Source: Tolypeutes matacus (taxonomy: Eukaryota > Chordata > Mammalia > Cingulata > Chlamyphoridae). From it: a stretch of DNA of 64,000 nucleotides. The notes under the pieces are model-generated. The model did no database searches and was not told where the DNA came from. It saw only the letters and a list, made by a program, of their open reading frames with translations. Positions 22,991 through 39,659 of this stretch are shown here, piece by piece (the stretch's first letter is position 1; every line of letters starts with the position of its first letter). The translations under genes and the position numbers were made by a program. Where the stretch lies: the NCBI GenBank assembly GCA_026826555.1, contig JAKSZT010054335.1, positions 3,295,762-3,359,761 of the forward strand, written 5' to 3'.

Positions 22991-23333
22991 GGAAACAGAT
23001 GTGACTCAAGCGACTCGGCTCCCGTCCACCACATGGGAGGTCCAGGGCTCGATTCCCGGGGCCTCCTGGGGAAAGGCGAGCTGGCCCACGTGGAGAGCTG
23101 GCGCAGCAGGATGGCACAAAAAAAGAGACACAGGAGAGACGATAAGAGACGCAGCAGACCAGGGAGCTGAGGTGGCGCAAGAGACTGAGCGCCTCTCTCC
23201 ACTCCGGAAGGTCCCAGGATCGGTTCCCGGTGCCGCCTAAAGAGAAGACAAGCAGACACAGGAGAGCAGACAGGGAGCACAAAGCAATGAGGAGGGAGGG
23301 AGGAGAGATAAATAAATAAATCTTTGAAGAAAA
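22991..23333 (+). mobile_element. Dimeric tRNA-derived SINE (type B)
   Basis: Two tRNA-like modules (B boxes ggctcgattccc near 23046 and ggatcggttccc near 23217) are joined by an A-rich linker with repeated GAGAC motifs. Perfect 14-bp target-site duplication agaatcccattaag (22977-22990 and 23334-23347). Confidence 0.88.
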
Positions 23334-23347
23334 AGAATCCCATTAAG

Positions 23348-25320
23348 CAGGAAAAAGAACGAAGCCGCTCTCTAAGACACTCGCAGATCGATTGCTGTTG
23401 TGGAGTGAAAACCAGCAAGTTAAATACTACAAATGCCACGGAGGGGACTGCAGTCAGGAACGTAGGCAGGTGTTTCCATTTTAACAAGGAGAACGGATGC
23501 CAGCACTTACTTAAATTGCATCTGAAGTGCTTAACACAGAATCCCAGCGCTCAGAATTTGTCAGGCAGACACTCCCACGTCCATCGAGGAGCAGGCTTGT
23601 CTGTTAGAGCAGACGACTGAAAGCCATGTCACCTTACCCTAAAGGGGCAGGTGCGGCAGCTGCAGCCCCGCAGTGGAAATGACGTGGGCACAAAAGGGAA
23701 TGAAGGGGGCCGCCCTGTCTGTCTTCTTAAGACGCCTCCTAGCCTGGCCCCCTTTTGACTGCGTTCACCCACTTTCAAGGTAAACTGGGGGGTAAGTTGT
23801 CACTCGAGAGAAAGCACCATGCAGCAGGGGCTTCCAGGCTCAGGTACAGGCCCCTCCGTTCCCGGCCATCGGCGCCGGGAGACCTCAGAGCAGAGGTCGC
23901 CGTCTGTCCCGAGCTGCGCTGCGTGGCTTGACTCACTGCGCGCAGAGAAATGTCTCCTTGGGGCCGGCATTTTGCAAGGTCTTGTACGTGCTCACACCCA
24001 GCGAGGGGTCCCCAGTGATCCGCCCTTCACCGTGCTCTGCGGGCGGCTGGGAGGGGCCGCCCCGGCTCCCTCACCCACGAGCCCTCCGCGTCCTGTGCCT
24101 TCCTCCCGCTCGGGGCCCATGCCGTGTGCCAAGGGCCGCCGCCTGGCTGCATCCTGAGCCCCCTCAGCACCTGGCAATGCCCCTCGAGGCGAGGAGGCTC
24201 AGCCCAGCCCGAGCACCCCGAGGGAGGACGTGGGGTTTGACAGGAGGGCCGTGTGCACGGTGACCTTGCCGGAGAGAAAGTTCCAGCTGGGGAAGGCGTA
24301 GCAGAGGCCCCTTTCAGGGGCCAGCCAGCAGCCGGGTCAGGAGATGGGCCAGGCAGGGGACTGGGGGGCTGCGGGCGCTGGGGGCACGGCAGAGCCCGGC
24401 ACGGGCAAGCAGATGGCCGAACAAGGCAGAGACCTACGCTAGGACATTTTTAAAAAGAGGCGCAAGTCCTCAGGCGCCCCCCAGCTCTGAAAGCGCTGCC
24501 CTAAGAAAGAGGCGGAAACATCTAGAACACACTCTGAAGGGCAGCGGGGATGGGGCCTGCCGGCTCTTAATGTGGCCCTGGAGGAGTCGGGGGTCAGGCG
24601 GGAGGGCAGGAAGCCCTGGGGACACGATGGCTGTGCCCAGGCACAGACGAGGACCTGGCCGTCCACGGGCAGGCCCAGCGCCCCAGCCGGGGCCGCCCAG
24701 CCGACTGAGGGGTGGCTGCCCCCTTGAGACCCCATTTCTGGACGCTCGCTTGGTCCTCGCCCCACTGCCCGCCAGTGTTACTGGAGGGGGCTCCAGGGCA
24801 CCCTCCCGGGCCGCCCGCACCTGTCGAGCCTTCTCTAAGCAGCTGACCACCCCTGCTGGGGAAATGCCTCCTCTGGGACCCCCAGCTTTTGCTCCTCTTC
24901 CTCGCCCCCGTGGCCCTCCGGTCCTGCTGTCGCCGAGGGCTTAGTTCAGCTGCCTCTCCTTTCCCGGCCCAGGGCCCGTCTCGCTCTGCCTGTGCCTCGG
25001 GTCGCTCTGTCCTGCTACTGGGTTTGCCCCACCTCCGGGGCCGCTCCTGAGCCTCTCCTCTCCCGTGAATTCAGTCCACCACCCTCCTGGAAATCTCCAC
25101 CTGGATGTTCTCCAGACGTCAGGAAGCAGGCGCCTCTGCCCTCTCAGGACTGCCCACCCCACCCAGCCTCTAAGAGTCTCCCATGTTTCAGGTGGCCCTT
25201 GGGAACCAGAGTCAAAGGACACGTCCCCTGCCTGAGCACGTCCTGCCCTCCCCACCAGGCCAGACCCTGCTCCTGAGAAGCCCCTGCTCGGGGTAGGGTC
25301 TGTGGAGGTTCCGTTGTGCA
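23348..25320. other. Intergenic GC-rich sequence, no feature recognised
   Basis: Nothing assignable. No TGM4 exon and no recognisable repeat were seen; only compositional open frames are present. Confidence 0.4.
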
Positions 25321-25375
25321 GTGGCGACGAACAGGGACTCAGGGGTCAGAGAAACCTGCCTTCAAAACCTGACAC

Positions 25376-25714
25376 AGGGGAGGCAGAGGTGGCTCAAGGG
25401 ATTGAGCTCCCGCCTACCATACGGGAGGTCCCAGTTTCGGTTCCTGGGGCCCCCTGGAGAAGGCGAGCTGGCACGACAGGCAAGCACAGCAAGATGATAC
25501 AACAAGATGACGCAACAAAGAGACATAAAGAGGAAAGACAATGAGACACAACAAACCAGGGAGCTGAGGTGACTCAAGCGAATGAGCACCTCTCTCCCAC
25601 ACGGGCGGTCCCAGGTTCGGTTCCCAGTGCCTCCCAAAGAGATGAGCAGACAGCGAGTGCAAACAAAGGGGGTGTGTGTGTGATAAATAAATTAAAAAAA
25701 AAAACAAAAAAACT
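25376..25714 (+). mobile_element. Dimeric tRNA-derived SINE (type B)
   Basis: Two tRNA-like modules with B boxes gtttcggttcc (25433) and ggttcggttcc (25614), and an aataaattaaaa tail. It is the first member of a head-to-tail cluster of three SINEs. Confidence 0.85.
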
Positions 25715-25715
25715 G

Positions 25716-25839
25716 GCACAGGGGAGTAGATGTGGCCCAAGCGGTTGGGTGCTTGCCTCCCACATGACATGGGAGGTCTTGGGTTCAGTTCCCAGTGCCG
25801 CCTAAAAACAAAAAACCAAACAAACGGAAAGAAACCAAC
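25716..25839 (+). mobile_element. tRNA-derived SINE monomer
   Basis: A-box region gatgtggcccaagcggttgg, B box gggttcagttcc, A/C-rich tail. It directly follows the dimer. Confidence 0.8.
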
Positions 25840-25840
25840 T

Positions 25841-25935
25841 CCGGGGAGCTGATGTGGCTCAGTGGTTGAGTGCCGGCTTCCCACATACGAGGTCTGGGGT
25901 TCCATCCCTGGCCCTGGTACATAAACATAAACAAA
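25841..25935 (+). mobile_element. tRNA-derived SINE monomer
   Basis: gctgatgtggctcagtggtt is the A-box region and gggttccatccctgg the B-box region, with an acataaacaaaac tail. Third member of the cluster. Confidence 0.8.
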
Positions 25936-26239
25936 ACAAAACCTGAACAAGTGACCTGACATCTCTGAACCCCAACTCTGCCTCCCTAAAATGTGAATTA
26001 GAACACAAACCTCACAGGCTCCTGCAAGGGCGACGTGAGACAAGGCTCTTAACCTGGTTAGCGTATTAGTAAATGCTCAAGCATATTAGTTGCTACAACA
26101 ATTACTAGTTAGTAACAATTATTAACAACAAGGGCTTGATAATAATGGTAGTTACTTTTGTTGACTATAAATTATAGCTATTAACAGCAATTAGTGTAAT
26201 TATTCTCAGCCTTAACCATCGTCATCATTGTCATCTTGA

Positions 26240-26400
26240 CCAGAGTTGAGTTCACTATTGGCTACAAGCCAAATCTGGCCCACCGCCTGTTTTTGTAAAT
26301 AAAGTTTTATTGGAACTCAGCCACACGCATTGTTGTACTTATTTTCTGTGGCTGCTTTCGAGCTTCAGCAGCAGATTTCAGTAAATGATATGGCCCACCC
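26240..26400. mobile_element. Ancient DNA-transposon-like fragment
   Basis: The segment caaatctggcccaccgcctg, ttttgtaaataaagttttat, tggaactcagccacacgcat resembles a common placental mammalian repeat, probably hAT-derived. The family assignment is uncertain. Confidence 0.4.
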
Positions 26401-26950
26401 AGCCCTTCCAGGTCCTTTACAGAAAGGCTGCTGCCCCCTGCCGGTGACTTATGACTCGGTAACTCGGAGCCCTGAGGCGCTGGCCGCCTCCTGGGAGCTT
26501 CTTGTGCTCACGGCTGACACCATCCCGGTCACCGTGGCCTGCACCAGCACCATCTCGGGTTCCTCCTTCCCGCTCACCCACCTTGGCAGCCAGCTGAGCC
26601 TGGGGGCGTTCCCTTCTGACATGAACCTGGTGGATGGCGGTCCGCAATGGTGGCCACTGGGGACACGGGGAGGCCAGGCAGGCACGCCCCCAGTGGGTCC
26701 CCGTCTCCCCGGCCCGTCCCTTGCCTTCCCTGCCCAGCAACAGCAGTGACCACGGCTCCCAAACCCAAGCAGGACTGGCAAGCGAGCTCTGCCGGAGGGG
26801 GGCACCTGGGCGCCCATTTCCTAGGCTGCCCCCAACGACTCTGAGAAGACCACGTTGGCTTGGGCTTCAAGAGCGCCAGGGAAACCGCTCTCGGCGACAC
26901 GAGGCGACATCTACCTGCTCAACTCTGGGCTCACCTGGAGGAGGCAGCCA
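26401..26950. other. Unassigned GC-rich sequence
   Basis: Nothing recognised. It leads into the CpG island to the right. Confidence 0.4.
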
Positions 26951-27065
26951 CCGCCACCAACCTCGCGAGCTACCGGTCAGATAGTCATTCCCATGAGGGA
27001 CGCCCCCTGGCGGCCAGAATCAGGTCCACCCCTTCCCGGGGCCTGCGGGGGCCCAGCAGGAGCTG

Positions 27066-27276
27066 CCCCGCCCCCCCCTCCGGCCCGCCCCCCCTCCAGC
27101 CCTCCCCCAGCCCTCCCCCCCTCCAGCCCGGGCCCTCCTCCGGCCCGATCCCCCCTCCGGCCCGCCCCCTCCTCCAACCCGCCCCCAACTCCGGCCCGGC
27201 CCCCCTCCGGCCCGTCCCCTCGTCCGGCCCGCCCCCTCCTGCAGTCAGCCCCTGCCTCCAGCCCGGCCCCGCCCTC
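27066..27276. repeat. C-rich minisatellite
   Basis: Imperfect tandem units of about 18-20 bp built on ctccggcccgcccc and ctccagccc. The C-runs give a G-rich minus strand with multiple GGG runs that could form G-quadruplexes. Confidence 0.8.
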
Positions 27277-27400
27277 CCTGCCCTGACTGGGTCTCTGGTC
27301 CTCAGATGGTTCATGCCCACGCAGCACCGTGAGGCCATGCGTGTTGCTTCCCCAGGGCCCTTGCACTTGCTAAGCCGGCCGGGAATGCGCTCAGCCATTT

Positions 27401-27475
27401 GTCCCCGTAGCCCCCGCGGAGCCGGCTCGCTCCCTGTCCCCTTATCCCCCCGCGGAGCCGGCTCGCTCGCTCCCT
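27401..27475. repeat. Two-unit tandem repeat in CpG island
   Basis: Units of 35 bp (27401-27435) and 40 bp (27436-27475), both containing gcggagccggctcgct. The second has an extra cgct and a one-base longer C run. Confidence 0.85.
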
Positions 27476-29029
27476 GTCCCCGCGCCGTCCGTACTGCACG
27501 TGTGTCTGCCTAACTGCAGCCCCGGCCGGGCCGCGTCCTAGCGGGCAGCGTGTGGTCATTGCCTCGGGCGGCCCCCAGCCCCCGCGGCCACGGTGTCAGC
27601 GAACCTCAGCCCTCAGCCTCGGCGCCAGAAACCGCTCCGGCGCGGGGCGCCTCTCCCCAGCTCCACGCAGCCATCCCCGCGGCCTCCGGCCCCGCCGTGG
27701 CGCCGCCCCGCGCAGCCCCCTGTGAAGCGGGGTCCTCACGTGGGGAGCCTGATGGGGGGCAAGGGCGCCCCTGGGCTGCCTCTGTGGGGGGCGCAGGTCA
27801 GGTGGTCCTGGGGTTCCCGGAGGCTCTGCGGAAAGGGCGACAACACGAAGACACGCGCTGGAGCTGCAGAGACGCTTTTGGGATTTTAAAGAGCAGCGTT
27901 CAGTTGCCCGTGGTTGACCCTGAGAGGCTGGCATTTGTCAGCCTCAAGGGCACGTTCCCGAGTGGGTCGCTTTGGGCCCTAGAAAGGCAGACGGAAGGGC
28001 TCGGGGGCGCGCTGCTCGTCGCCGGCCTTACGAGGCGCACGAGCGCGCGGCCCTGCAGCGGCGGCGGAGGGGCGAGGCGGGCGGAAGCCCCGTGGGAGCG
28101 CCGCGTCCCGCCTGCCCAGTCCCGCGCCGTGTGCCTTTCTGCGTAAAAGCGCGTCGGGGAAACGGCTCTGGCCGCGCGCCCCGCGGGCCTCGCCCGCCAG
28201 CGACGGGGCCTCTCCGGCTGCTGCTCCGCCGAGGGGGCCCGGCCGCCTCCAGGCCCGAGGGGCCGAGGGAGGCGGGGGAGAGCAGCCCGCACGACGAAGG
28301 CGCCGCCCGAGCGCCGCGGGCGGGACAGCCAGGGCGAGCCGGGCCGCCGCTTCCCGGGTCGCAGCCGACCCCACGGGCTGCTCGCTCAGCAGCTGGATCG
28401 CGGGGCTCCCTGCGCACCGCCGCCCGGGCAGGCTGTGCCGGCCGCGCCGCCTCACGCGCCCCGAGGGCCCTGCGGGCCGGGCTCAGCTCCCGCTTCCTAG
28501 GCAGGGCTGTGCGGGGCCTTCCTGGTGCCCCGGGGAAAAGAAACCAAGGCCGAGCCAGGAACTGGGGGGCGCCCCTGGCTGGCTACGGCAGCCCTTTAGG
28601 GCAGCGGGTGGGGTTTAAGTGGCTGAGCCCGGGACCCAGGGCCAGGCGTCGGCAGTGCGGGTTGGTCCGCTGCGTGGGACTCGGGGAAACCCACTGGCCG
28701 GGGGCCGAGGGGACGCGCAGGGCAGAGCAGAGCCGGCGGCAGCCCTGGGCGTTTCCCTGCGAGGGGCTCGGGGCCTGACGCGCCCCCACAAGCAGCGTGG
28801 TTTCCGCCGAAGCCCCGCTTCCTCCGGGGAGTCCGGGCTTTGGTGCGTGCCAGGCGTGGGGTGCCGAGTGCCCGGCGCCCACGAAGCCCCTGGGCGCCGA
28901 GCCTGTAAGGGGCCTCCCCGGCGCACGCGTCACGCGCTGTCCCCGCTGCCGGGGACGTGCCCCACGCGCCTTTCCCCTTCGTCTGCTTTACAGCAGCTCC
29001 TGCAACTCGGCGGCTCGGCACCTTCCGTC

Positions 29030-29960
29030 ACCTGTGCCCTAAGCAAACACTTCCCTACACTAGCAGTTTTCTTAACACTGTTCTGCTTTTTACTTCCTCT
29101 CTCCCTACAACTATCTTGGACCGAATTTCCTGGCCACCCAAGGAGATGGATCTCCTCCTTTTCAGAGCCCACTAATCCCTGCGCATGGACACTTAGCTGG
29201 TTTCAAATCTAGGTTTACTGTAAACCATGCTTCGGTGAACTTCTCTGAGTTTATGCAACAATGTTCGTGAGAGAAATCTCCAAAGTGGGATGACTGCGTC
29301 ACACGTAGGGACGCCCATTAATTTCAGTAGCTGTTGCAGAAGAGCCTGCCGCACTGCACTGGTGGCACTGCCACAAGTCAAAGATGTTGTTTTGAAACAA
29401 CATTGTTTCAAAAACTTCATCTTGGCCAATCCGACAGGAAATGATGGCATCTCATGTTTTAATGTTTATTTCCTTTATCACAAATAAGGTTGAGAACATT
29501 TTCACGAGTCATTTATATTTCTTTAAACTATTCTTTGTACATTTATCTTTTGATCATTTTCTTATAAATCTATGTAAGTGCTCCTGTCATACTAGATTTT
29601 GCTTATCAGATGTGCTGAAAGTACTTTTCACAGTTCCACTATCCTCTAAGTTTTGCCACCATATGTTTAACTTTATGTAATAGTCAGTTGTGTTTTTTTT
29701 GTTGTTGTTGTTTTGTCTTGTGTTTTGAGGTTCCAGGGCCAGCGATTGAACCAGGTGGGAAGCAGGCGCTCAACTGCTTGAGCCACATCTGCTCCCTGTC
29801 GTCAATTTTTTATCTCTTTTGCTTTGAAACACCTTCTCCACTCCAAGATTATTTTTCATACTGTCTTCATTTTCTTCTAACCTTTTTACAGTTTCATCTT
29901 TGCCTTTTCTGGAATTTTCTGTGGTGTCAGAAATGCAGTAGGGATCCAGCTTTATTTTCC
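29030..29960 (-). mobile_element. Old L1 3' fragment
   Basis: Antisense L1M-type sequence (gtttactgtaaaccatgctt; gtgggatgactgcgtcacac; cttggccaatccgacaggaa; aataaggttgagaacatttt). It is interrupted by a SINE at 29692-29798 and resumes as aattttttatctcttttgct. Confidence 0.6.
29692..29798 (-). mobile_element. tRNA-derived SINE monomer
   Basis: Minus-strand copy: poly(T) start, then gaggttccagggccagcgat, ttgaaccaggtgggaagcag and cttgagccacatctgc. Confidence 0.75.
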
Positions 29961-30434
29961 CCTAAGCACTAACCAGTTGTCCCAATGCCCTGAACTGCAC
30001 CAATGTCTTTTCTCCACAAAAATGAAAAAATGCCTTCATTCTACACTGACGGCCTTTCAGGTCCCTATTTGGATGCCATGACTTCCGAGTGGTTGGAAGA
30101 ACAAATGAAGTAATGTTCGTGACACCACGTAGGTCCCCGTCTGCCCAACGCAGATGTGCAGAGGGTGGGATGGCCTCTTGGGGGGACCTGGCGGAAAGGG
30201 ACATCTCCAGCACCATCAGCCCCTCCCACCAGTGCCCCGGCACTGGTGCCCACGAGGCCGGGTATCTGGTCCCTGTGACCGTGCAGCACAGCCAGGCTGC
30301 ATGTAGCAGGGCAGGCAGTGTGATGCCGTATTAAATGGACACACAGCAGGCCTGGGCCCCGGCTCTGCCACTCGCCATCGGAGACCTCAGGTCCTCCTCT
30401 GGGAAGCGGCAGCGTGAGCCACGTAAGCCTACCT

Positions 30435-30620
30435 TTCTTTAGGCAGGCAATTTACAAAGCACTTTCACGTTTCATGTTTTCATAGTGGAGAAAACCCAAA
30501 GCCTAGAGACGTTAGTTGACTTGCCCACTACTAATTAGGGCATGACAGAGACTTGAACTTGAGTTTTCTCCAAGTCAGGGGGGTCTTCCCGTCACAGCAC
30601 ACTGTCGTCTTTAGTCCCAA
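30435..30620 (-). mobile_element. MIR element, diverged
   Basis: Antisense MIR-like sequence (gtggagaaaacccaaagcct, agttgacttgcccactacta, gagacttgaacttgag). Confidence 0.5.
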
Positions 30621-31019
30621 GGCCTCTCCCCCTCCGAGTCGGAGTCCAGGAGCAGTCAGCCACAAGGGAGTCAGCTTTCCTCTTCAGTGTCCCTCAAAAC
30701 CAAGCAGGAGAATCTGACCTAGTCCCATTGCAGTTTCCAAGCAGAAGTACTGACCGGGCTCTCTAGCAAGGGAGCAGTGCGTCGAACAAACCCTGCCGGA
30801 GCTCAGAGGATTGGGGGCTGGAGAGTCCATAAAGGGGGCTCAGGCCCAGCCCCACCCACCCTGGGGTGCCCCTGGGTAGACCCTGGCCCCCCAATCCACG
30901 GGGCCCACCCACGGGACAGGGCCTGGCACATGGACCCTCCTCTTGTATTCCGCTCTGGAAGCAGCGCCACTGTTCAAAGCAGGTCCTCTGGAGGGGACAT
31001 TCACCAAGTGTTAAGAAAG

Positions 31020-31710
31020 GACGAGATAGACTGAGGGACACTCTACCAGGTAACTGGCCAGCACTCCTGGAAGCCACTGAAGCCAACACCAAGACAGGCC
31101 GTGGAGCTGTTATGGACTAAGGGAGACTAAAGAGCCACGGCAGTGGGATGCAGAGTGGCCGAGGACATTCTTTAGTATCAATGGCATTATTGGGACAACT
31201 GGAGAAATCTGAACAAGATCAGCCGACGAGTTAACAGTATCTTGTCAGTGTTCATTTCCTGGTTTTAACAAATGTCCTTGTTTTTCGGAAATGCATCAAA
31301 GCATTTAGAGGTAAAGGGACATCACGTCTGCAATTTTTTTTTTTTTGAGTTACCAGGGGCCGGGTGGGACCTCGTATATGGGAAGCCAGTGCTCAACCAC
31401 TGAGACACATGGGCTCCCCTGAATTGATTTTTCGTTTGCTTGTTGTTTTTTTGTTTTTAGGAGGCAAGGGGGACCCACGTGGGAAGCAGGCGCTCAGCGT
31501 CGAGCCACATCCACCCCCTACAACTTACTCTCAATAGTTTAAAAAGTCTCTGTCAAGAAGGATAAACAAATACAGTAATCATCTGGGGAATCTGGGTCAA
31601 GGGTACATGGGAATTCTTTTTATGATTTTTACAACTGGTCAGTAAACCTAAAGGGACATACAGGCACAAGGAGGGTGAGAGGACAGGGGCAGCCTTCTGG
31701 GTCAGTTTTC
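31020..31710 (+). mobile_element. Old L1-type 3' UTR split by SINEs
   Basis: The left part (cattattgggacaactggag; aaatgcatcaaagcatttag; gggacatcacgtctgcaa) and right part (caacttactctcaatagttt) are consecutive. The dimeric SINE at 31330-31520 separates them. Confidence 0.6.
31330..31520 (-). mobile_element. Dimeric tRNA-derived SINE (type D)
   Basis: Two minus-strand tRNA-like modules are joined by the linker ccctgaattgatttttc. The same two modules and linker recur at 50362-50577, so the dimer is one mobile unit. Confidence 0.75.
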
Positions 31711-31713
31711 TTT

Positions 31714-32155
31714 TTCTTTTTTTTTTTTTTTTAAAGATTTATTTATTGACTTTATCCATTTTAAACCCTCCCTTCCCCATTTTGCTGTTTTGTGTCCATT
31801 CGCTGGGCAATTCTGTGTGTGTGTTTCCTGCCATCTCTTCTCATCCTCCTCCTCCAGTTTTCACCAGGATTCGATCCTGGAGACCTCCGATGTAGGAGAG
31901 AGGTGTTCTGCTGCCTGCGCCACCTCAGCTCCTGGCTTCTGGAGCTTTTGGAGCATCTCATCTTGTCTCTCCCCTGTTACGCCATCATCCTGCTGCATGG
32001 CTCTCAGGGCCCGGCAGCTCACTGGCACACAGAGCCTGGCAGCCCATGTGCCTTCTATATATATTTTTAATTTTACTGGGAGGTCTCAGGGATCGAACCC
32101 AGGTCCCTCCATATGGCAGACGGACGCCCAACCATTTGACCCACATCCACCCCCA
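31714..32155 (-). mobile_element. Dimeric tRNA-derived SINE (type C)
   Basis: A full copy of the family at 5960-6610, with a perfect 15-bp target-site duplication gggtcagttttcttt (31699-31713 and 32156-32170). Modules carry aggattcgatcctgg and gggatcgaacccaggtccc. Confidence 0.9.
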
Positions 32156-32464
32156 GGGTCAGTTTTCTTTCCTAATAAGTAAAGTAAAACAAGGTCCCCA
32201 AGGTGAGGACAAACCCTTCTTCTCAAGGACACCATGGAAACGAATGCAGAGGCTCCTGAACGCAGAGAGCTTCGGCCTGTGTGGCCCAGGAAGGGAACAC
32301 ACGAAGGGGCAGGCAGTGGAGCTGCGGAGACCAGAACCTCTACACTGGCCCCCTTGGCCTCTCCTCCACTCTAGGAATTTCAGCATTTCCGCTCACCCTG
32401 GCTGCTACCTTCTACTCCAAAATGCAGAAAAGTTAAGAATCATACCTGGTAGTTTTAACTTTAA

Positions 32465-33004
32465 AAAAAAAAAAAAAGTATTTATTAACCCAGTTTTCCT
32501 TCTGCCAATAATACATACGCATGACACATCTGGCCTGGCCTGAGACATCGGCACGAAGCCCCACACGTCACTGATTCCAGTGTGTCATGGGACTGGCCTG
32601 TCAGGCAACAGGGCTGTACACAGCTTGGTTTCAAGCACCGCACGTGGAGCAGACCAACCCAGGGTCTCCAGCATCTGCCACGGCTCCCGGGAAGGGAGGC
32701 CCCCTGGGTAGGCCGGGAGCCGGAGGGTCAAATGCTCAATGCAGATCCACCCGGAGAGCTTCAGCCAGATCCTGCTGCAGCTGGGCCTCCCCTGCAGAGG
32801 CCAGAGCCTTGCACCCTCAAGGCTGCTCGGTCAAGGACCTGCGTTCCTGGCAGCAGGGCTGCTGCCAGAGGCCGGCCGGCATCTCCCTTTGCTGGTGCTG
32901 GCCGTCGGAAGCTGCCCGCCCAGGCCGCCCTGAGCAGGGGGCCCACGGGCCAGCCTGAGCTCGGGCCAGCGTGTCCTTCCAGCTGGGCCATCCAGCCAGC
33001 GGTG
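32465..33004 (-). other. TMEM42: TMEM42 3' UTR (probable)
   Basis: From the stop at 33005 to just past an AATAAA on the minus strand (32486-32481), about 540 nt. It is repeat-free. The end is inferred. Confidence 0.5.
32481..32486 (-). terminator. TMEM42: Poly(A) signal, TMEM42 (candidate)
   Basis: tttatt on the plus strand is AATAAA on the minus strand. It is followed on the minus strand by a long T-run that could act as the U-rich downstream element. Confidence 0.5.
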
Positions 33005-38590
<5,586 letters not shown>

Positions 38591-38599
38591 TGGCTCCTC

Positions 38600-39609
38600 T
38601 GGGAGCCACCTCAGGCTGTGTGAGTCCATCCCGCTCTCGCGCTTGGGAGCCCACTCCCTCAGCTCCTCCAGCCATGGTTCCTGCACTTAGCCATCCCCTC
38701 TGGCCCCATCCGCCTCTCCTGGTGGCCACAGATGCTCTCTTGGGCCTTCTTCTGCCCTAAAGAAAACAATCCTCCCTTGACTCCACTTCCCTCTCTACCT
38801 CCTCTCTCCCACCGCCCCCATCCCCATAATTCTTCCCTCCACTTCAAGGCTGAACTTTTCAAGGTTTGTCTCTTCTTCCTGACCAGGCAGTCCTATAAGC
38901 CACTTTGCTCTCTTGCTTTACTACGCATCAAGTCACCCAAACTGCACTTGTCAGGTAACCAGTGTCCCCTGTGGACCCTTCTAGATGCAGCTAGCTGACC
39001 CGCTGGGCCACTTTACCTCAGCACCACACAGCGGACCACTCCCTTCTTCAGACACTTCCCTCCCTTCTTCGGTTTTCCTCCTGGCTGCTCCTCCTCTGCT
39101 AGGCCTCTGGATGCTGGCCCAGCACCAGGGAGGCCTTTTGCTCCTGTCAGTGCTGTTCACAAGGAGAGCTCCTCGGGCCGGTGGCTTTGAAATACTCTGT
39201 GTACATGGACAGAGTCTGAACTCCTCCTGCCTTTTTGACATCTCCACCTGGGTATCAAATAGGCTCTCAAAAGCTAAAATGTCCAAGGTGAACCTTGATC
39301 CCCAGCCTCACCCTTCCTCACTTGGGCATTCCCACTTCAGTAAATGGTACCACTTAGGGGCTCAAGCCCAAAGCTGAGGTGGCATCTTGGAATTCTCTCT
39401 TCTCCCGTCGTCTCTCACACCCAGTCCATGTACAGGTTCTACTGCAAAAATGCATCTTAAAGCCACTGCCTTTTTCCACATCCTCCTCTACCACCCCAGT
39501 CTAAGCCACGGTTATTTCATGCCTGAACTTCCGTAATGGCCTTCTAGAGACAGAGTCACCATGAAGCAAATAAATCTTAAGCATCCCTTGCATTCACAGG
39601 CCCCTTTCA
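38600..39609 (+). mobile_element. L2 fragment, left part
   Basis: Plus-strand L2 sequence with a recognisable reverse-transcriptase segment (DISTWVSNRLSKAKMSK, near 39235-39285) and L2 3' sequence (cactgcctttttccacatcc; taatggccttctag). It continues at 49252 after the L1 insertion. Confidence 0.7.
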
Positions 39610-39659
39610 AGGCCCTAGCAGTTTTTTTTTTTTTCTTTTTTCTTTTTACATTTTGTTTT

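Larger units (their letters stand above)
25321..26060 (+). mobile_element. MIR element split by a SINE cluster
   Basis: The left part (gggactcaggggtcagagaaacctgccttcaaaacctg) and right part (acaagtgacctgacatctctgaacc..) are consecutive MIR segments. The armadillo SINE cluster at 25376-25935 sits in the MIR B-box region. Confidence 0.55.
26960..28980. promoter_or_regulatory. CpG island without an assigned gene
   Basis: About 2 kb of very high GC content with frequent CpG (for example 27990-28350 and 28380-28480). No recognisable exon starts here. In the conserved gene order this interval belongs to TGM4, a tissue-restricted gene that is broken here. The long open frames (such as 27972-28778, 268 codons) are low-complexity R/G/A/P-rich and typical of GC-rich non-coding DNA. 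An unannotated non-coding RNA promoter or a distal regulatory island is possible. Confidence 0.6.

Noticed and set aside
25376..25935. CRISPR-like repeat array
   Set aside because: The repeated units are tRNA-derived SINEs of mammalian type; no short identical repeats with regular spacers are present.
27972..28778. 268-codon open frame in the CpG island
   Set aside because: Arginine/glycine/alanine/proline-rich low complexity, overlapping open frames in all phases, no splice or protein similarity. It is explained by high GC content.
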